14,224 nucleotides of DNA from an uncultured Eubacteriales bacterium (GTDB lineage Bacteria; Bacillota; Clostridia; Peptostreptococcales; Anaerovoracaceae), in the NCBI GenBank assembly GCA_910585135.1, contig CAJUEB010000040.1, positions 1-14,224 on the forward strand. Reading direction: 5' to 3'. Both the position numbers and the translations under genes were made by a program. This document shows positions 1-6,859 of this stretch, in pieces. Every line of letters starts with the position of its first letter. Position 1 is the stretch's first letter. Below the pieces are notes generated by a model that was given only the letters and a program-made list of their open reading frames with translations, ran no database searches and had not been told where the DNA came from.

Positions 1-2522
1 GCGCCTTCCATGAGGATCTTGTTCTGAAACGTTCCCCCGGTCAGGGCGACCTGGCTGGTATGGTATTTTTCCCGGGCGACCTGGCACTGCGCCAGGATCA
101 TATCGATGATTTTATGATGAAAGGATAACGCCAGGTCGCAGTTTTCCTTTTCTCCAGGATGTTTCTGCGCAAAGGCAGCGGCATCCTCCAGCATGATCGC
201 ACATTGCCCTTCATAGCCGTTGTAGTCCTTTATCTGCAAAAGAGAGGAAACAGCGTCGAAAAGCCGTCCCATGCTGGAGCTTTTTACCGTATTAATTTTT
301 GCATCCAGTGCAGACATGACTAGTTTTGCTGTTGGCAGGCCGAGGAGGCGAGCTTTGCCAAAGGCGATGATATCCGAGAGATCTATTGCGATCTGCTGGC
401 TTTCCTCGTCAGCAAGATATTTGTTTTCATGCGCATAAATATAGCTTAATGCAGAGCGCGTGGCATCCTTTACAGAAGAATCGCCGCCGATCATATCGAC
501 GTATTGTAAGTGCGCGATGCGCTGTACCTCTGCTCCTTCACAGAGAAAAAATTCTCCGCCCCAGATATTGCCATCTGTCCCATAGCCTGTACCGTCAAAG
601 CTCACCCCGATCACTTTCCCTTGTAAATCATTTTCCGCCATGACGGAAGCCACATGGGCATGGTGATGCTGAACCTTCATCAACGGCAGGTCGTTTTCTG
701 CCGCATATTTTTCTGCAAATTGCGTCGTGAAGTACAGCGGGTGCATATCGCATATAACTGCCTGTGGCGTAATGCGAAAGAGGGATTTGAGCCGCTTCGT
801 GTTTTCTTCGTAGATCTGCTGGTTTTCCAGAGTGTCCATATCGCCGAAAAACTGGCTCATGTATACGAAGTTGCCCTTTGTAAGGGCAAAGGAATTCTTT
901 AATTGGCTGCCAGCGGCGAAGATTTGTAGCGTTTGCGCCGTCTGGGTCTTTTTGCTGGTTTTTCCGTTGTTATCTGCATCCGGGCGGGCAGCGCATCCGG
1001 GCGGGCAGCGCATTTGGTCAGGCAGTGTATTCAGGCGGTTATTTTCCTGCGCAGATCTGATATTGACGTAAAGTGGGACTGGCGCATATCCTTTGGAGCG
1101 CCTTATCATCTGCGGCTGGCCGTCTATGACGCGCGCGACGGAATCATCTGCGCGGATTCGGATTTTCCGCTCGTTATAGAGGACGCCGTCTATTTGTGGG
1201 GTACGCCCGAATAAGGCAAAGGCTTTGTCATCATCTTTGATCATTGGCATGTCTGAAAGGTTGGCGCTGGTAAAGATGAGCGGGCTGATGCGGTCAAGCA
1301 AAAGGTACTGTGCTGCAAAACTTGGCAAAAAAGAGCCGATGAAGCGGCTTTTGTTGAGCTCGGTGAAGCCAGGATCGTCTGCGCAGTTGGCGTTTGCTAT
1401 GTTGCTGTTGTCGTCTGCACAGTTGGCGTTTGCTATGTTGCTGTTGTCGTCTGCACGGTTGTCGCTTGTTCTGTTGTTGCCATCGTTTGCATTGTTTGTA
1501 GTGGTATGCTTGGCGTTTGGACGGCTGCCCGTATTAAATCGGTGTTCCAGCAATAAAATCGGGCGTGCCGAGGATGCCAGCAGCTTTTCTTCCACGGCAT
1601 TGACAAAACAGAACTGCCGTATTTGCGTCAGATCTTTAAACATGACGGCAAAGGGTTTTTCCTCGCGGTTTTTGATCTGGCGCAGGGCTGTGACAGCTTT
1701 TTCGCTGCATGGATCTGCGACGAGGTTATAGCCGCCGACGCTTTTAAAAAGGATCACGCCTTCACTTTTGAGCGTATTTGCGGCAGCATCCAAAATCGCG
1801 GGATTTGTAAGCTGGGTATCGTTTCGCATTGTACTGGAGCGCACCGCATGCGCAGATTCGCCGCCATTTTGTGAAACGTTGCCGGCGATATTTGAGGATG
1901 CCTTGGATTGCTCCATGAAGCTTGCACCCGATCGGCCAGGTGCATCTTTCCATAAGAGGGCGGGTCCGCAATCGTGGCAGGATATGGTCTGGGCATGGTA
2001 ACGCCTGTCGGAAAGATCCGTATATTCGCCGTTACAGAAACTGCACATCGGAAAGTCGGACATAGAGGTGTTTTCCCGGTCGTAAGGGATTTTGTCGATG
2101 ATGGTGTACCTCGGGCCGCATACCATACAGCTGATAAAAGGATGCTGGTAGCGCGGATTGCGTTCGTCATAAAGCTCTTTGAGGCAGCTTGGGCAGATGG
2201 CCAGGTCGGCGGGAATCATCGCCGCTTCGTCGTCGCCTCCTGCGCTTTTGATGATGGTAAAGGCATCGAAGTTTTGATATTCGACGGGTTCACGCTTGAT
2301 GTGGACGATTTCTGACGGCGCAGGCTTATTTTTTATCAGCGCATGCAAAAAGGCGGAAATCCGCTCCGCCGTATCGGTCACGGTGATTTCCACCAATCCT
2401 CCTATATTCAGTACCTGCCCTTTCATCTGGAAGGCGGCCGCTGTTTTAGCGACATATGGCCGGAAGCCGACACCCTGGACTATTCCCCACAGCTTAATTC
2501 GTTCGCTTTGTTTTGCAGCCAC
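1..2522 (-). CDS. hypF: HypF, carbamoyltransferase for NiFe-hydrogenase CN ligand synthesis (C-terminus beyond window)
   Basis: HypF converts carbamoyl phosphate and ATP to carbamoyl-adenylate and passes the carbamoyl group to HypE, which makes the cyanide ligands of the NiFe site. The minus frame is open from 2522 to the window edge (840 codons). Visible domains: acylphosphatase-like (residues 12-90, GIVQGVGFRP); two zinc fingers of form CxxC-18-CxxC (Cys110/113/132/135 and 160/163/182/185); a YrdC-like domain (about 240-485, with TSANLS); and a Kae1-like domain from about 532 (QHHHAH, FDGTGYG, GRLFDAVSSLL, GGTFQNKILMEG). The GTG start at 2522 lies inside hypB behind GAGGAGGT. HypF is usually about 750-770 residues; this one would end near 900, because of low-complexity insertions at about 191-241, 331-385 and 488-531. 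In the YrdC domain the usual LPYTPLHH region reads LPSFAAQY. The family call is firm; full activity is not assured. Confidence 0.93.
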   Translation of the reverse strand, partial: MAAKQSERIKLWGIVQGVGFRPYVAKTAAAFQMKGQVLNIGGLVEITVTDTAERISAFLHALIKNKPAPSEIVHIKREPVEYQNFDAFTIIKSAGGDDEAAMIPADLAICPSCLKELYDERNPRYQHPFISCMVCGPRYTIIDKIPYDRENTSMSDFPMCSFCNGEYTDLSDRRYHAQTISCHDCGPALLWKDAPGRSGASFMEQSKASSNIAGNVSQNGGESAHAVRSSTMRNDTQLTNPAILDAAANTLKSEGVILFKSVGGYNLVADPCSEKAVTALRQIKNREEKPFAVMFKDLTQIRQFCFVNAVEEKLLASSARPILLLEHRFNTGSRPNAKHTTTNNANDGNNRTSDNRADDNSNIANANCADDNSNIANANCADDPGFTELNKSRFIGSFLPSFAAQYLLLDRISPLIFTSANLSDMPMIKDDDKAFALFGRTPQIDGVLYNERKIRIRADDSVARVIDGQPQMIRRSKGYAPVPLYVNIRSAQENNRLNTLPDQMRCPPGCAARPDADNNGKTSKKTQTAQTLQIFAAGSQLKNSFALTKGNFVYMSQFFGDMDTLENQQIYEENTKRLKSLFRITPQAVICDMHPLYFTTQFAEKYAAENDLPLMKVQHHHAHVASVMAENDLQGKVIGVSFDGTGYGTDGNIWGGEFFLCEGAEVQRIAHLQYVDMIGGDSSVKDATRSALSYIYAHENKYLADEESQQIAIDLSDIIAFGKARLLGLPTAKLVMSALDAKINTVKSSSMGRLFDAVSSLLQIKDYNGYEGQCAIMLEDAAAFAQKHPGEKENCDLALSFHHKIIDMILAQCQVAREKYHTSQVALTGGTFQNKILMEG
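976..1009. repeat. 17-bp tandem duplication in the hypF linker
   Basis: The sequence gcatccgggcgggcagc occurs at 976-992 and again immediately at 993-1009. It lies in the linker between the YrdC-like and Kae1-like domains of HypF. The unit is not a multiple of three, so the two copies are read in different frames (…CPPGC and then AARPDA…), yet the downstream domain remains in frame. Confidence 0.92.
1375..1482 (-). repeat. 36-bp in-frame tandem repeat in hypF
   Basis: Units at 1375-1410 and 1411-1446 are identical except for one base. A clearly degenerate third unit follows at 1447-1482, and 1483-1518 starts similarly. Each unit encodes 12 residues, NSNIANANCADD on the minus strand (about residues 359-383 of HypF). 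The array sits in an Asn/Asp-rich insertion of the YrdC-like domain, just after the conserved ARPILLLEH stretch. Being a multiple of three, it keeps the frame. Confidence 0.9.
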
Positions 2523-3148
2523 TGCGCTACCTCCTCGAAGCCTTCGCCTGTCTTGCCGGAGACCTTGAAAACAGGAACGTCTTTGTTCAATGCCCTGATG
2601 CCTTTCATAAAGAATTCTTCGTCGAAATCCAGATATGGAATCAGATCGACTTTATTCAGCAGAATGACATCTGCTTTTTCAAAGGCCAGTGGATATTTGT
2701 AGGGCTTGTCGCTGCCTTCGGTCACGGTGCAGATCAGCATCATGATATGCTCCCCAATGCTGAATTCGGCAGGGCAGACCAGATTTCCGATGTTTTCAAT
2801 AAAAAGCACGCCAGGCTCTTCGAATGCGATATGCCCGGTCATGTGTTCGATCAGAGGTGCATCCAGGTGGCATGCGCCATGGGTGTTGATCTGGTGCGTT
2901 TCGATGCCAAGCTCGTTGAGGTTTTTCGTATCGATATCCGATTCGATGTCGCCTTCGATCACGTAAGGCTTGGTGTCGAGATGGCGGATAATGTTTTTGA
3001 GCGTAGTTGTTTTGCCGGCTCCAGGCGCTCCCATTTCATTTACGACCAGGACGTTGTGATGGGTCATGTGATTTCTGACGTGTTCTGCGATGTGGTCGTT
3101 TTCATCGAGGACGCCTTCCATTACGTCTATTTTTTTGATGTCATGCAT
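2480..3148 (-). CDS. hypB: HypB, GTPase for nickel insertion into hydrogenase
   Basis: HypB is a cytoplasmic SIMIBI-class GTPase. With HypA it delivers nickel to the precursor of the NiFe-hydrogenase large subunit. The 222-residue protein has the P-loop GAPGAGKT (40-47), the metal-site pair Cys93-His94 in GACHLDA, a second conserved Cys125 in NLVCP, and the base-specificity motif NKVD (165-168). There is no His-rich N-terminal nickel store and no N-terminal CxxCGC motif, so this is the short form. GGAGG lies six bases before the ATG. The gene follows hypA by 18 bp and overlaps the start of hypF by 43 bp, consistent with a translationally coupled operon. A residue usually Gly in the INTGxGCHLDA stretch is His90. 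Confidence 0.97.
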   Translation of the reverse strand: MHDIKKIDVMEGVLDENDHIAEHVRNHMTHHNVLVVNEMGAPGAGKTTTLKNIIRHLDTKPYVIEGDIESDIDTKNLNELGIETHQINTHGACHLDAPLIEHMTGHIAFEEPGVLFIENIGNLVCPAEFSIGEHIMMLICTVTEGSDKPYKYPLAFEKADVILLNKVDLIPYLDFDEEFFMKGIRALNKDVPVFKVSGKTGEGFEEVAQWLQNKANELSCGE

Positions 3149-3166
3149 ATGATACCTCCGTAAAAT

Positions 3167-3511
3167 TTATGATTCGATTTCGATGCTTTCGATGTAAAAT
3201 TCTTTGCCGATGTCGGTCGGACCTCCTTGTCCGCCGCATTTGGGGCAATCAAAGGAAAGAAGCTGTTTTTCGAAAAGCGCGCCGCAGTCTGCACATTTTA
3301 GTTTCGGTTTTATGTGCCGTATGTCCACCTGCGCGCCTTCGCATATCGTGTCTTCCGCGATGATGTCAAAATACATTTGGACGGAGCTTCCCACGTAACC
3401 GGAATAGTCCCCGATCACCAGGTTGATTTTGGAGACCTTAGAGCCGCCTGACTGCTTGCAATGCTCGCTGGCGATTTTTATGATCTGTTGTGTAATCGGA
3501 TATTCATGCAT
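3167..3511 (-). CDS. hypA: HypA, hydrogenase nickel metallochaperone
   Basis: HypA binds nickel through its N-terminal Met-His-Glu segment and works with HypB in the nickel-insertion step. The 114-residue length is typical. The protein begins MHEYP, so His2 and Glu3 of the nickel site are present. The structural zinc site is formed by Cys73/Cys76 (CADC) and Cys89/Cys92 (CPKC). GGGAGGAG precedes the ATG. It is the first gene of the hypABF unit, behind a sigma-A-type promoter at 3582-3610. The hydrogenase and hypCDE are not in the window; downstream to the left is where they might lie (inference). Confidence 0.96.
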   Translation of the reverse strand: MHEYPITQQIIKIASEHCKQSGGSKVSKINLVIGDYSGYVGSSVQMYFDIIAEDTICEGAQVDIRHIKPKLKCADCGALFEKQLLSFDCPKCGGQGGPTDIGKEFYIESIEIES

Positions 3512-3581
3512 TGGCTCTCTCCTCCCGTTTTCTCTCGTCCCTTTTTGTCTTCCCTTTGTCCAAACTTATCGCGACAGATAT

Positions 3582-3610
3582 ATTATATGGCTTTTTGCGG
3601 TTTTGCACAA
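3582..3610 (-). promoter_or_regulatory. Promoter of hypABF
   Basis: On the minus strand, TTGTGC (3610-3605) is followed after 17 bases by a perfect TATAAT (3587-3582). This is about 70 bases upstream of the hypA ATG and fits a sigma-A promoter. I see no obvious nickel-repressor operator, but weak operators cannot be recognised by eye. Confidence 0.65.
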
Positions 3611-3698
3611 ATCTTTTACGGATTTTTTTATGGGGATTTTTCTGCGCATCCCCTTCGATGCCCGCCTCGTATAAAATAAATATGGACAGAGCTTGAAA

Positions 3699-4760
3699 TT
3701 ATTTGCCGCTGCGCTTTTTTTCGGATTTTTTCTTTTCCTTGCTTTCAACATAAGCGATGCGGTCCTGCCTGAGCCCGGGCTTTTTGGCTGGCTCTACATT
3801 CCTGAATTCTTCTACGTCAGGAATGAGTTCGAGCCATACATCCCCGAATTCGTTTTCCAGGGTTTGTTCAAGCTCAAGGTCAAGCGCTTTGAGCTTAGCG
3901 ACATCGATGAATTCTTTGTTGGTGTCAAAGTATACTTCTATCCAGAGCATCCTCCCTGTCTTGATGATATCTATGAAGGTGACTTCGCTTTCATAGGCGC
4001 TGCATTTTTGGCGGCAGATTTTTTCGATGTTTTTGACAAGCTCTTCCTTCGGTGCGAACAGGATCAGGTTTCGTCCTGATTCTATAATCATTTCGATCGG
4101 TTCTTTGGCGAGGATGACCGACATGAATATTGCAATCCCAGGGTCAACATATGCGCATATCCAGGAAAGGGATGTCTTTCCGATCAGGGCATTGACAAAA
4201 AAGCTTGCACTCACGCCCAGCGTACTCAAAACGTCGAGCTTCCAGATAAAAAGCTCCGCCTTTACTGCCGGCGTATTTACATTTTTGGAACGGCTTTTTA
4301 AAAGAATGAACATGAGCAAGCAGGTTGCCGATATGCAAAGCTCGAAGATGCCGATGAAGGTGGAGTCAACTTCGTTACCGCCTTCGATGATCGTCACGAT
4401 GCTTTCTTTGACAAGGATTATTTCGATTGCCAAAAGCACAAGATATTTTATCAAGATGAACAGCGATTCGACCTGTGCGTACCCGTAAGGCCGTTTTTGT
4501 GTGGTCGGTTTATACAGCAGCGGTACTAATATGAGAAATGGTCCTACCATGATCAGCTGCGCCCCGTCATAGACGCAGTCTATCAGAATCGCGATTGAAT
4601 GGGTCAGTACTGCACACAGGACTTCAGCGATAATGAAGAGTACGCAGCCAGCCATCGATAGATTCAGAATGGTTCTTTCGGCTTTTATGCTGGCAGTATC
4701 GATATCGCTGCTTTCATTAATACTACCTGGGGCTTCTTCATTTAAATTGTCTGTTTTCAT
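3699..4760 (-). CDS. Cation diffusion facilitator (CDF) family metal transporter
   Basis: This is a membrane exporter of divalent metals by similarity to the CDF family. The protein has about 353 residues with several hydrophobic segments, a DxxxD pair in the second (ILIDCVYD), the cytoplasmic signature RPYGYAQVES, and a C-terminal cytosolic domain ending in a Lys-rich tail. The ATG at 4760 is chosen because GAGAGG lies seven bases upstream; a longer reading from a TTG at 4778 would put that ribosome site inside the gene. Transmembrane segment five reads IWKLD where typical members have HxxxD, so one metal ligand appears missing (Ile instead of His or Asp). Substrate cannot be told. The neighbouring hyp genes need nickel, but nothing ties this gene to nickel. 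Confidence 0.87.
   Translation of the reverse strand: MKTDNLNEEAPGSINESSDIDTASIKAERTILNLSMAGCVLFIIAEVLCAVLTHSIAILIDCVYDGAQLIMVGPFLILVPLLYKPTTQKRPYGYAQVESLFILIKYLVLLAIEIILVKESIVTIIEGGNEVDSTFIGIFELCISATCLLMFILLKSRSKNVNTPAVKAELFIWKLDVLSTLGVSASFFVNALIGKTSLSWICAYVDPGIAIFMSVILAKEPIEMIIESGRNLILFAPKEELVKNIEKICRQKCSAYESEVTFIDIIKTGRMLWIEVYFDTNKEFIDVAKLKALDLELEQTLENEFGDVWLELIPDVEEFRNVEPAKKPGLRQDRIAYVESKEKKKSEKKRSGK
4267..4308. repeat. Source-like copy of the 41-42-bp repeat, inside the CDF gene
   Basis: Partner of 6838-6878. Here it is ordinary in-frame coding sequence of the transporter, so this is probably the original and the distant copy the derivative. Confidence 0.85.
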
Positions 4761-4804
4761 AAACAACCTCTCTTTCAATTATTGTGATATAATTTGTCTT
4801 TTAT

Positions 4805-4833
4805 ATTTTACCTGATGTTTTGCTTTGGGACAA
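4805..4833 (-). promoter_or_regulatory. Promoter of the CDF gene
   Basis: On the minus strand, TTGTCC (4833-4828), a 17-base spacer and TAAAAT (4810-4805) lie about 45 bases upstream of the ATG at 4760. The fit to the sigma-A consensus is good. The 18-bp repeat at 4850-4867 lies just upstream of the -35 element. Confidence 0.55.
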
Positions 4834-4849
4834 TGGATTATTCTCATAA

Positions 4850-4867
4850 GTTTTTTAAAAGAATGCT
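4850..4867. repeat. Left copy of 18-bp direct repeat bounding the AT-rich island
   Basis: gttttttaaaagaatgct is identical to 6863-6880 and in the same orientation. A 14-base core of it also occurs inside the CDF gene at 4295-4308. The two copies bracket the low-GC segment with the hydrolase and the broken genes. Confidence 0.85.
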
Positions 4868-4939
4868 ACATAATATAAATTGCTTGGGAGATATCGAAAA
4901 CTCTACTTTGCGTAGGTATACAAGTTATGGGAAATTATG

Positions 4940-4948
4940 ATAATATCT
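4940..4948 (+). promoter_or_regulatory. Possible -10 region of the hydrolase gene
   Basis: GATAAT and an overlapping extended form (TG-A-TAATAT) lie about 35 bases before the preferred start at 4982. No convincing -35 hexamer is at the right spacing, so the call is weak. A regulator-dependent promoter, for instance under the broken AraC-type gene nearby, is possible but speculative. Confidence 0.3.
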
Positions 4949-4981
4949 TTTTAAGAATTTATGGAAAAGGAATATAATAAC

Positions 4982-5764
4982 ATGGTCAAATTTGTAATTC
5001 AAAAAGAAAATATGGAATGTATTCCATGCATTGCAGACATTCCTGATAACTGTACGAAAATAATTCTCTTGATACATGGGCTTTCAAGCAGCAAGGAAAG
5101 TGAAAACGCATCATATATGATGAAATATTTTGCAGAAAAAGGTATAGGGGTGGTTGCTTATGATCAGCCGGGGCATGGAACCGAGGAAGCTGCGAATGAA
5201 AGCCTGTTGCTGAAAAATTGTCTCGGCAGTCTGGCTGCTGTTGAAAGGTATCTCGTAGAAAATTATCCCGATGTTGAAATATGCTATTTCGGGTCAAGTT
5301 TTGGCGGTTATGTGCTCGGGATTTATCTTGCAAGAAAATTAAACTCAGGCCGCAAAGCTTTTATGCGCTGTGCGGCTGTTATATTTCCACAAATGATAGT
5401 CGGTGATGTTCATGCAGAACCGGATCCTGAAACAATCAAATTTCTAAATATGCAAGGATACATAGATGCAATGGTAGATGGTCAGAATGTCAGATTTCTG
5501 AAAGAGTTTTTAGAAGAATTGAAAGCAAATAGCATGATTGATATTTATAACGAAGAGCTGCCTGATCATGTTGAACTTTCGTTTGTACATGGGGAAACGG
5601 ATTCAGTAGTTCCTGTACATACAACAAAAGCATTTGCAGAAAAACATGGTTATCCAATTGTAATCGTTCCGGATGAAGGGCATTCGATTAGTGATGCACC
5701 GAGTTCACCGGCAATCGTTGCTGACATCGCATATGAATTCTTTATGGGAGGCGTGAGGCGATAA
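4982..5764 (+). CDS. Alpha/beta hydrolase, serine-hydrolase type
   Basis: This is a probable cytoplasmic esterase, lipase or acylhydrolase of the alpha/beta fold; the substrate is unknown. In the 260-residue protein I see the oxyanion-side IHGLSSS (31-37), the nucleophile elbow GSSFGG with Ser106, the acid Asp207 in HGETD, and His234 in DEGHS, so the catalytic triad looks intact. No signal peptide is visible. The ATG at 4982 is preferred because AGGA precedes it and a possible -10 region (4940-4948) leaves room for a leader; an in-frame ATG at 4961 would add seven residues. Base composition is clearly AT-richer than flanking genes. The stop overlaps the next ATG (TAATG), implying a former operon with the now-broken DUF4180-like gene. 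It is the only intact gene in the island. Confidence 0.85.
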   Translation: MVKFVIQKENMECIPCIADIPDNCTKIILLIHGLSSSKESENASYMMKYFAEKGIGVVAYDQPGHGTEEAANESLLLKNCLGSLAAVERYLVENYPDVEICYFGSSFGGYVLGIYLARKLNSGRKAFMRCAAVIFPQMIVGDVHAEPDPETIKFLNMQGYIDAMVDGQNVRFLKEFLEELKANSMIDIYNEELPDHVELSFVHGETDSVVPVHTTKAFAEKHGYPIVIVPDEGHSISDAPSSPAIVADIAYEFFMGGVRR

Positions 5765-5937
5765 TGCATATTATGAAAGTTGAGAAGAATCATAGGGCTT
5801 GTGCTGTAGTTACCGGCAATGATGTTGTAATTATAGATTCGCAATCAACGTTTGACCCACAGAAACCACACCGTACAGATAAGGAGTTTTGCAGCGGTGA
5901 TAGAATCTGTTTACAAATTATTATCTGGAATACATAG
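5764..5937 (+). pseudogene. Truncated DUF4180-like gene
   Basis: The ATG overlaps the hydrolase stop (TAATG). The first 31 codons read MHIMKVEKNHRACA… followed by VVIIDSQSTFD, which resembles the N-terminus of DUF4180 proteins (a pattern I recall as …E.NG.K.A.V…VI.D.QSALDL). After Asp31 the similarity stops, the frame continues with unrelated residues and ends at a TAG at 5935. The rest of the family (normally about 110-120 residues) is missing. The open frame then overlaps remains of the AraC-type gene. The function of DUF4180 is unknown, and the family call rests on a short match. Confidence 0.5.
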
Positions 5938-6321
5938 GGCGATTCCGTCAGAATTTATGAGGAAAACAGTTGGATAAAAGAAAACTTCCGAAATTCTTTT
6001 ACCGTAGAAAATTTGGCAGAGCAGAGAAATATGAGTGTATCCTTGTTTCATCAAAAATTTAAGAGTGCCGTAGGAATGGGACCGTTGCAATGTCAAAAAC
6101 GGCTGCGCCTTACGGAAGCCAGACGGCTCATGTTGGATGATAACAAGAATGTGACAGAAGCGTCTATCGAGGTTGGATATGAAAGCGTATCACAATTTAT
6201 CAGAGATTATCGTAAAATGTTCGGCTCTGCTCCCAAAGAGGATATTTTGAATATCCAAAAGCATTTAAAGAATCCCCCTTCAGGGATACCTCTATGCCAT
6301 TCGGCAAGAAAGCAGAAATAA
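5897..6321 (+). pseudogene. Remnant of an AraC-family transcriptional regulator
   Basis: The C-terminal DNA-binding domain is well preserved from about 5941 to 6280: an HTH pair with LAEQRNMSVSLFHQKF and, later, NVTEASIEVGYESVSQF followed by RDYRKMFG, typical of AraC/XylS regulators. Upstream, a piece of the N-terminal domain (SVYKLLSGIHRA, about 5903-5938) is in a different frame, and the bulk of that domain is absent. There is thus a frameshift near 5938 and a large 5' deletion. Translation of the HTH part alone could only begin at a TTG (6013) or an internal ATG without a good ribosome site. Such regulators often control adjacent genes, here probably the hydrolase or the GlcG-like gene before decay (inference). 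Confidence 0.85.
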
Positions 6322-6433
6322 GCAATTTTTTTGTAGAAACAGGCAAGCATGAAGAGATACCTTGCTGATATATTAAGGGCAGTACAAAAAACATATTTTC
6401 GTATTAAATTTTAATGTTATGGAGGTATTTCAA

Positions 6434-6732
6434 ATGATTTTAACAGACGAGATATGCGACAAGTTGTGTGCTGCCGCAAGGGAAAAAGCAGGGAAATTGG
6501 CATAGACATCAGTTTTGCAGTAAGTGATGAACATGGCTTGCCGAGAGTGTACCGCAGATATGGGAAAGCTCTGGTGCTCAGCATTACCCTTGTCGCAGGA
6601 GGTTATCCTTTATTTGTGAATGGGAAAATTGCAGGTGGAATCGGCATCGGAGGCGGAACGAAAGAACAGGATTGTAAAATAGCCGAATATGTAGTATCTG
6701 TATTTGAAAAGCTAGTCTGCGGAAAGGCTTAA
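6434..6732 (+). pseudogene. Broken GlcG/HbpS-like (heme-degrading protein family) gene
   Basis: A good start exists: GGAGG seven bases before the ATG at 6434, reading MILTDEICDKLCAAAREKAG, then a TAG at about 6503. The protein resumes in the +1 frame from about 6488 as REIGIDISFAVSDEHGLPRV and continues to YRRYGKALVLSITLVAGGYP and GGIGIGGGTKEQDCKIAEY, matching the N-terminal strand and C-terminal glycine-rich motif of GlcG/HbpS (PF03928) proteins. Besides the frameshift, the middle (about 40 residues, including the helix normally following the SIDLA-like segment) is missing. Two independent lesions make this a pseudogene. GlcG/HbpS members bind heme or cobalamin-like cofactors in some systems; no role is claimed here. 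Confidence 0.8.
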
Positions 6733-6778
6733 ATGGAGCGTGTTAAGGCTATATCAAGTAAGCAAAGGAGTAGTCGTT

Positions 6779-6859
6779 ATGACCGAAATGAAACGAAAAA
6801 GAAAACCACGCAAGCATATGGATGAATTCAAGCAGCAGCCGGCGTATTTATATTTTTGA
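6779..6859 (+). mobile_element. N-terminal remnant of an IS3-type transposase (OrfA), joined to CDF gene sequence
   Basis: A 26-codon frame with a good ribosome site (AAAGGAG) begins MTEMKRKRKPRKHMDEFKQQ. This resembles the first residues of IS3/IS911-type OrfA proteins (basic stretch, then a (T/D)EFK motif leading into the HTH). After codon 20 (GlnGln) homology stops abruptly and the DNA becomes a near copy of the inside of the CDF gene (see 6838-6878), which supplies the TGA. No terminal inverted repeats, rest of OrfA or OrfB are present. The IS assignment rests on about 18 residues and is moderate. Confidence 0.5.

Noticed and set aside
1375..1518. Direct repeats with regular 36-bp period as a possible CRISPR array
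   Set aside because: The units are back to back without spacers and encode in-frame 12-residue repeats inside hypF.
1225..1731. 168-codon open frame on the plus strand
   Set aside because: It is antisense to hypF, is Leu/Ser-rich because it mirrors the Asn-rich repeats, and has no recognisable domain.
2513..3163. 216-codon open frame on the plus strand
   Set aside because: It is the mirror of hypB, whose GTPase motifs and ribosome site are clear.
3632..3653. GGGGAT/ATCCCC hairpin after the CDF gene as terminator
   Set aside because: The stem is six bp with a ten-base loop and no T tract follows on either strand; it is too weak to call.
3566..3751. 61-codon minus-strand frame between the CDF gene and hypA
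   Set aside because: It overlaps the CDF 3' end and the hypA promoter, starts at a weak site and has no family features.
4761..4778. Upstream TTG start for the CDF gene
   Set aside because: The GAGAGG ribosome site lies inside this extension, so the ATG at 4760 is better.
6200..6394. 64-codon minus-strand frame opposite the AraC remnant
   Set aside because: It is a shadow of the AraC-type coding strand with no ribosome site or family resemblance.
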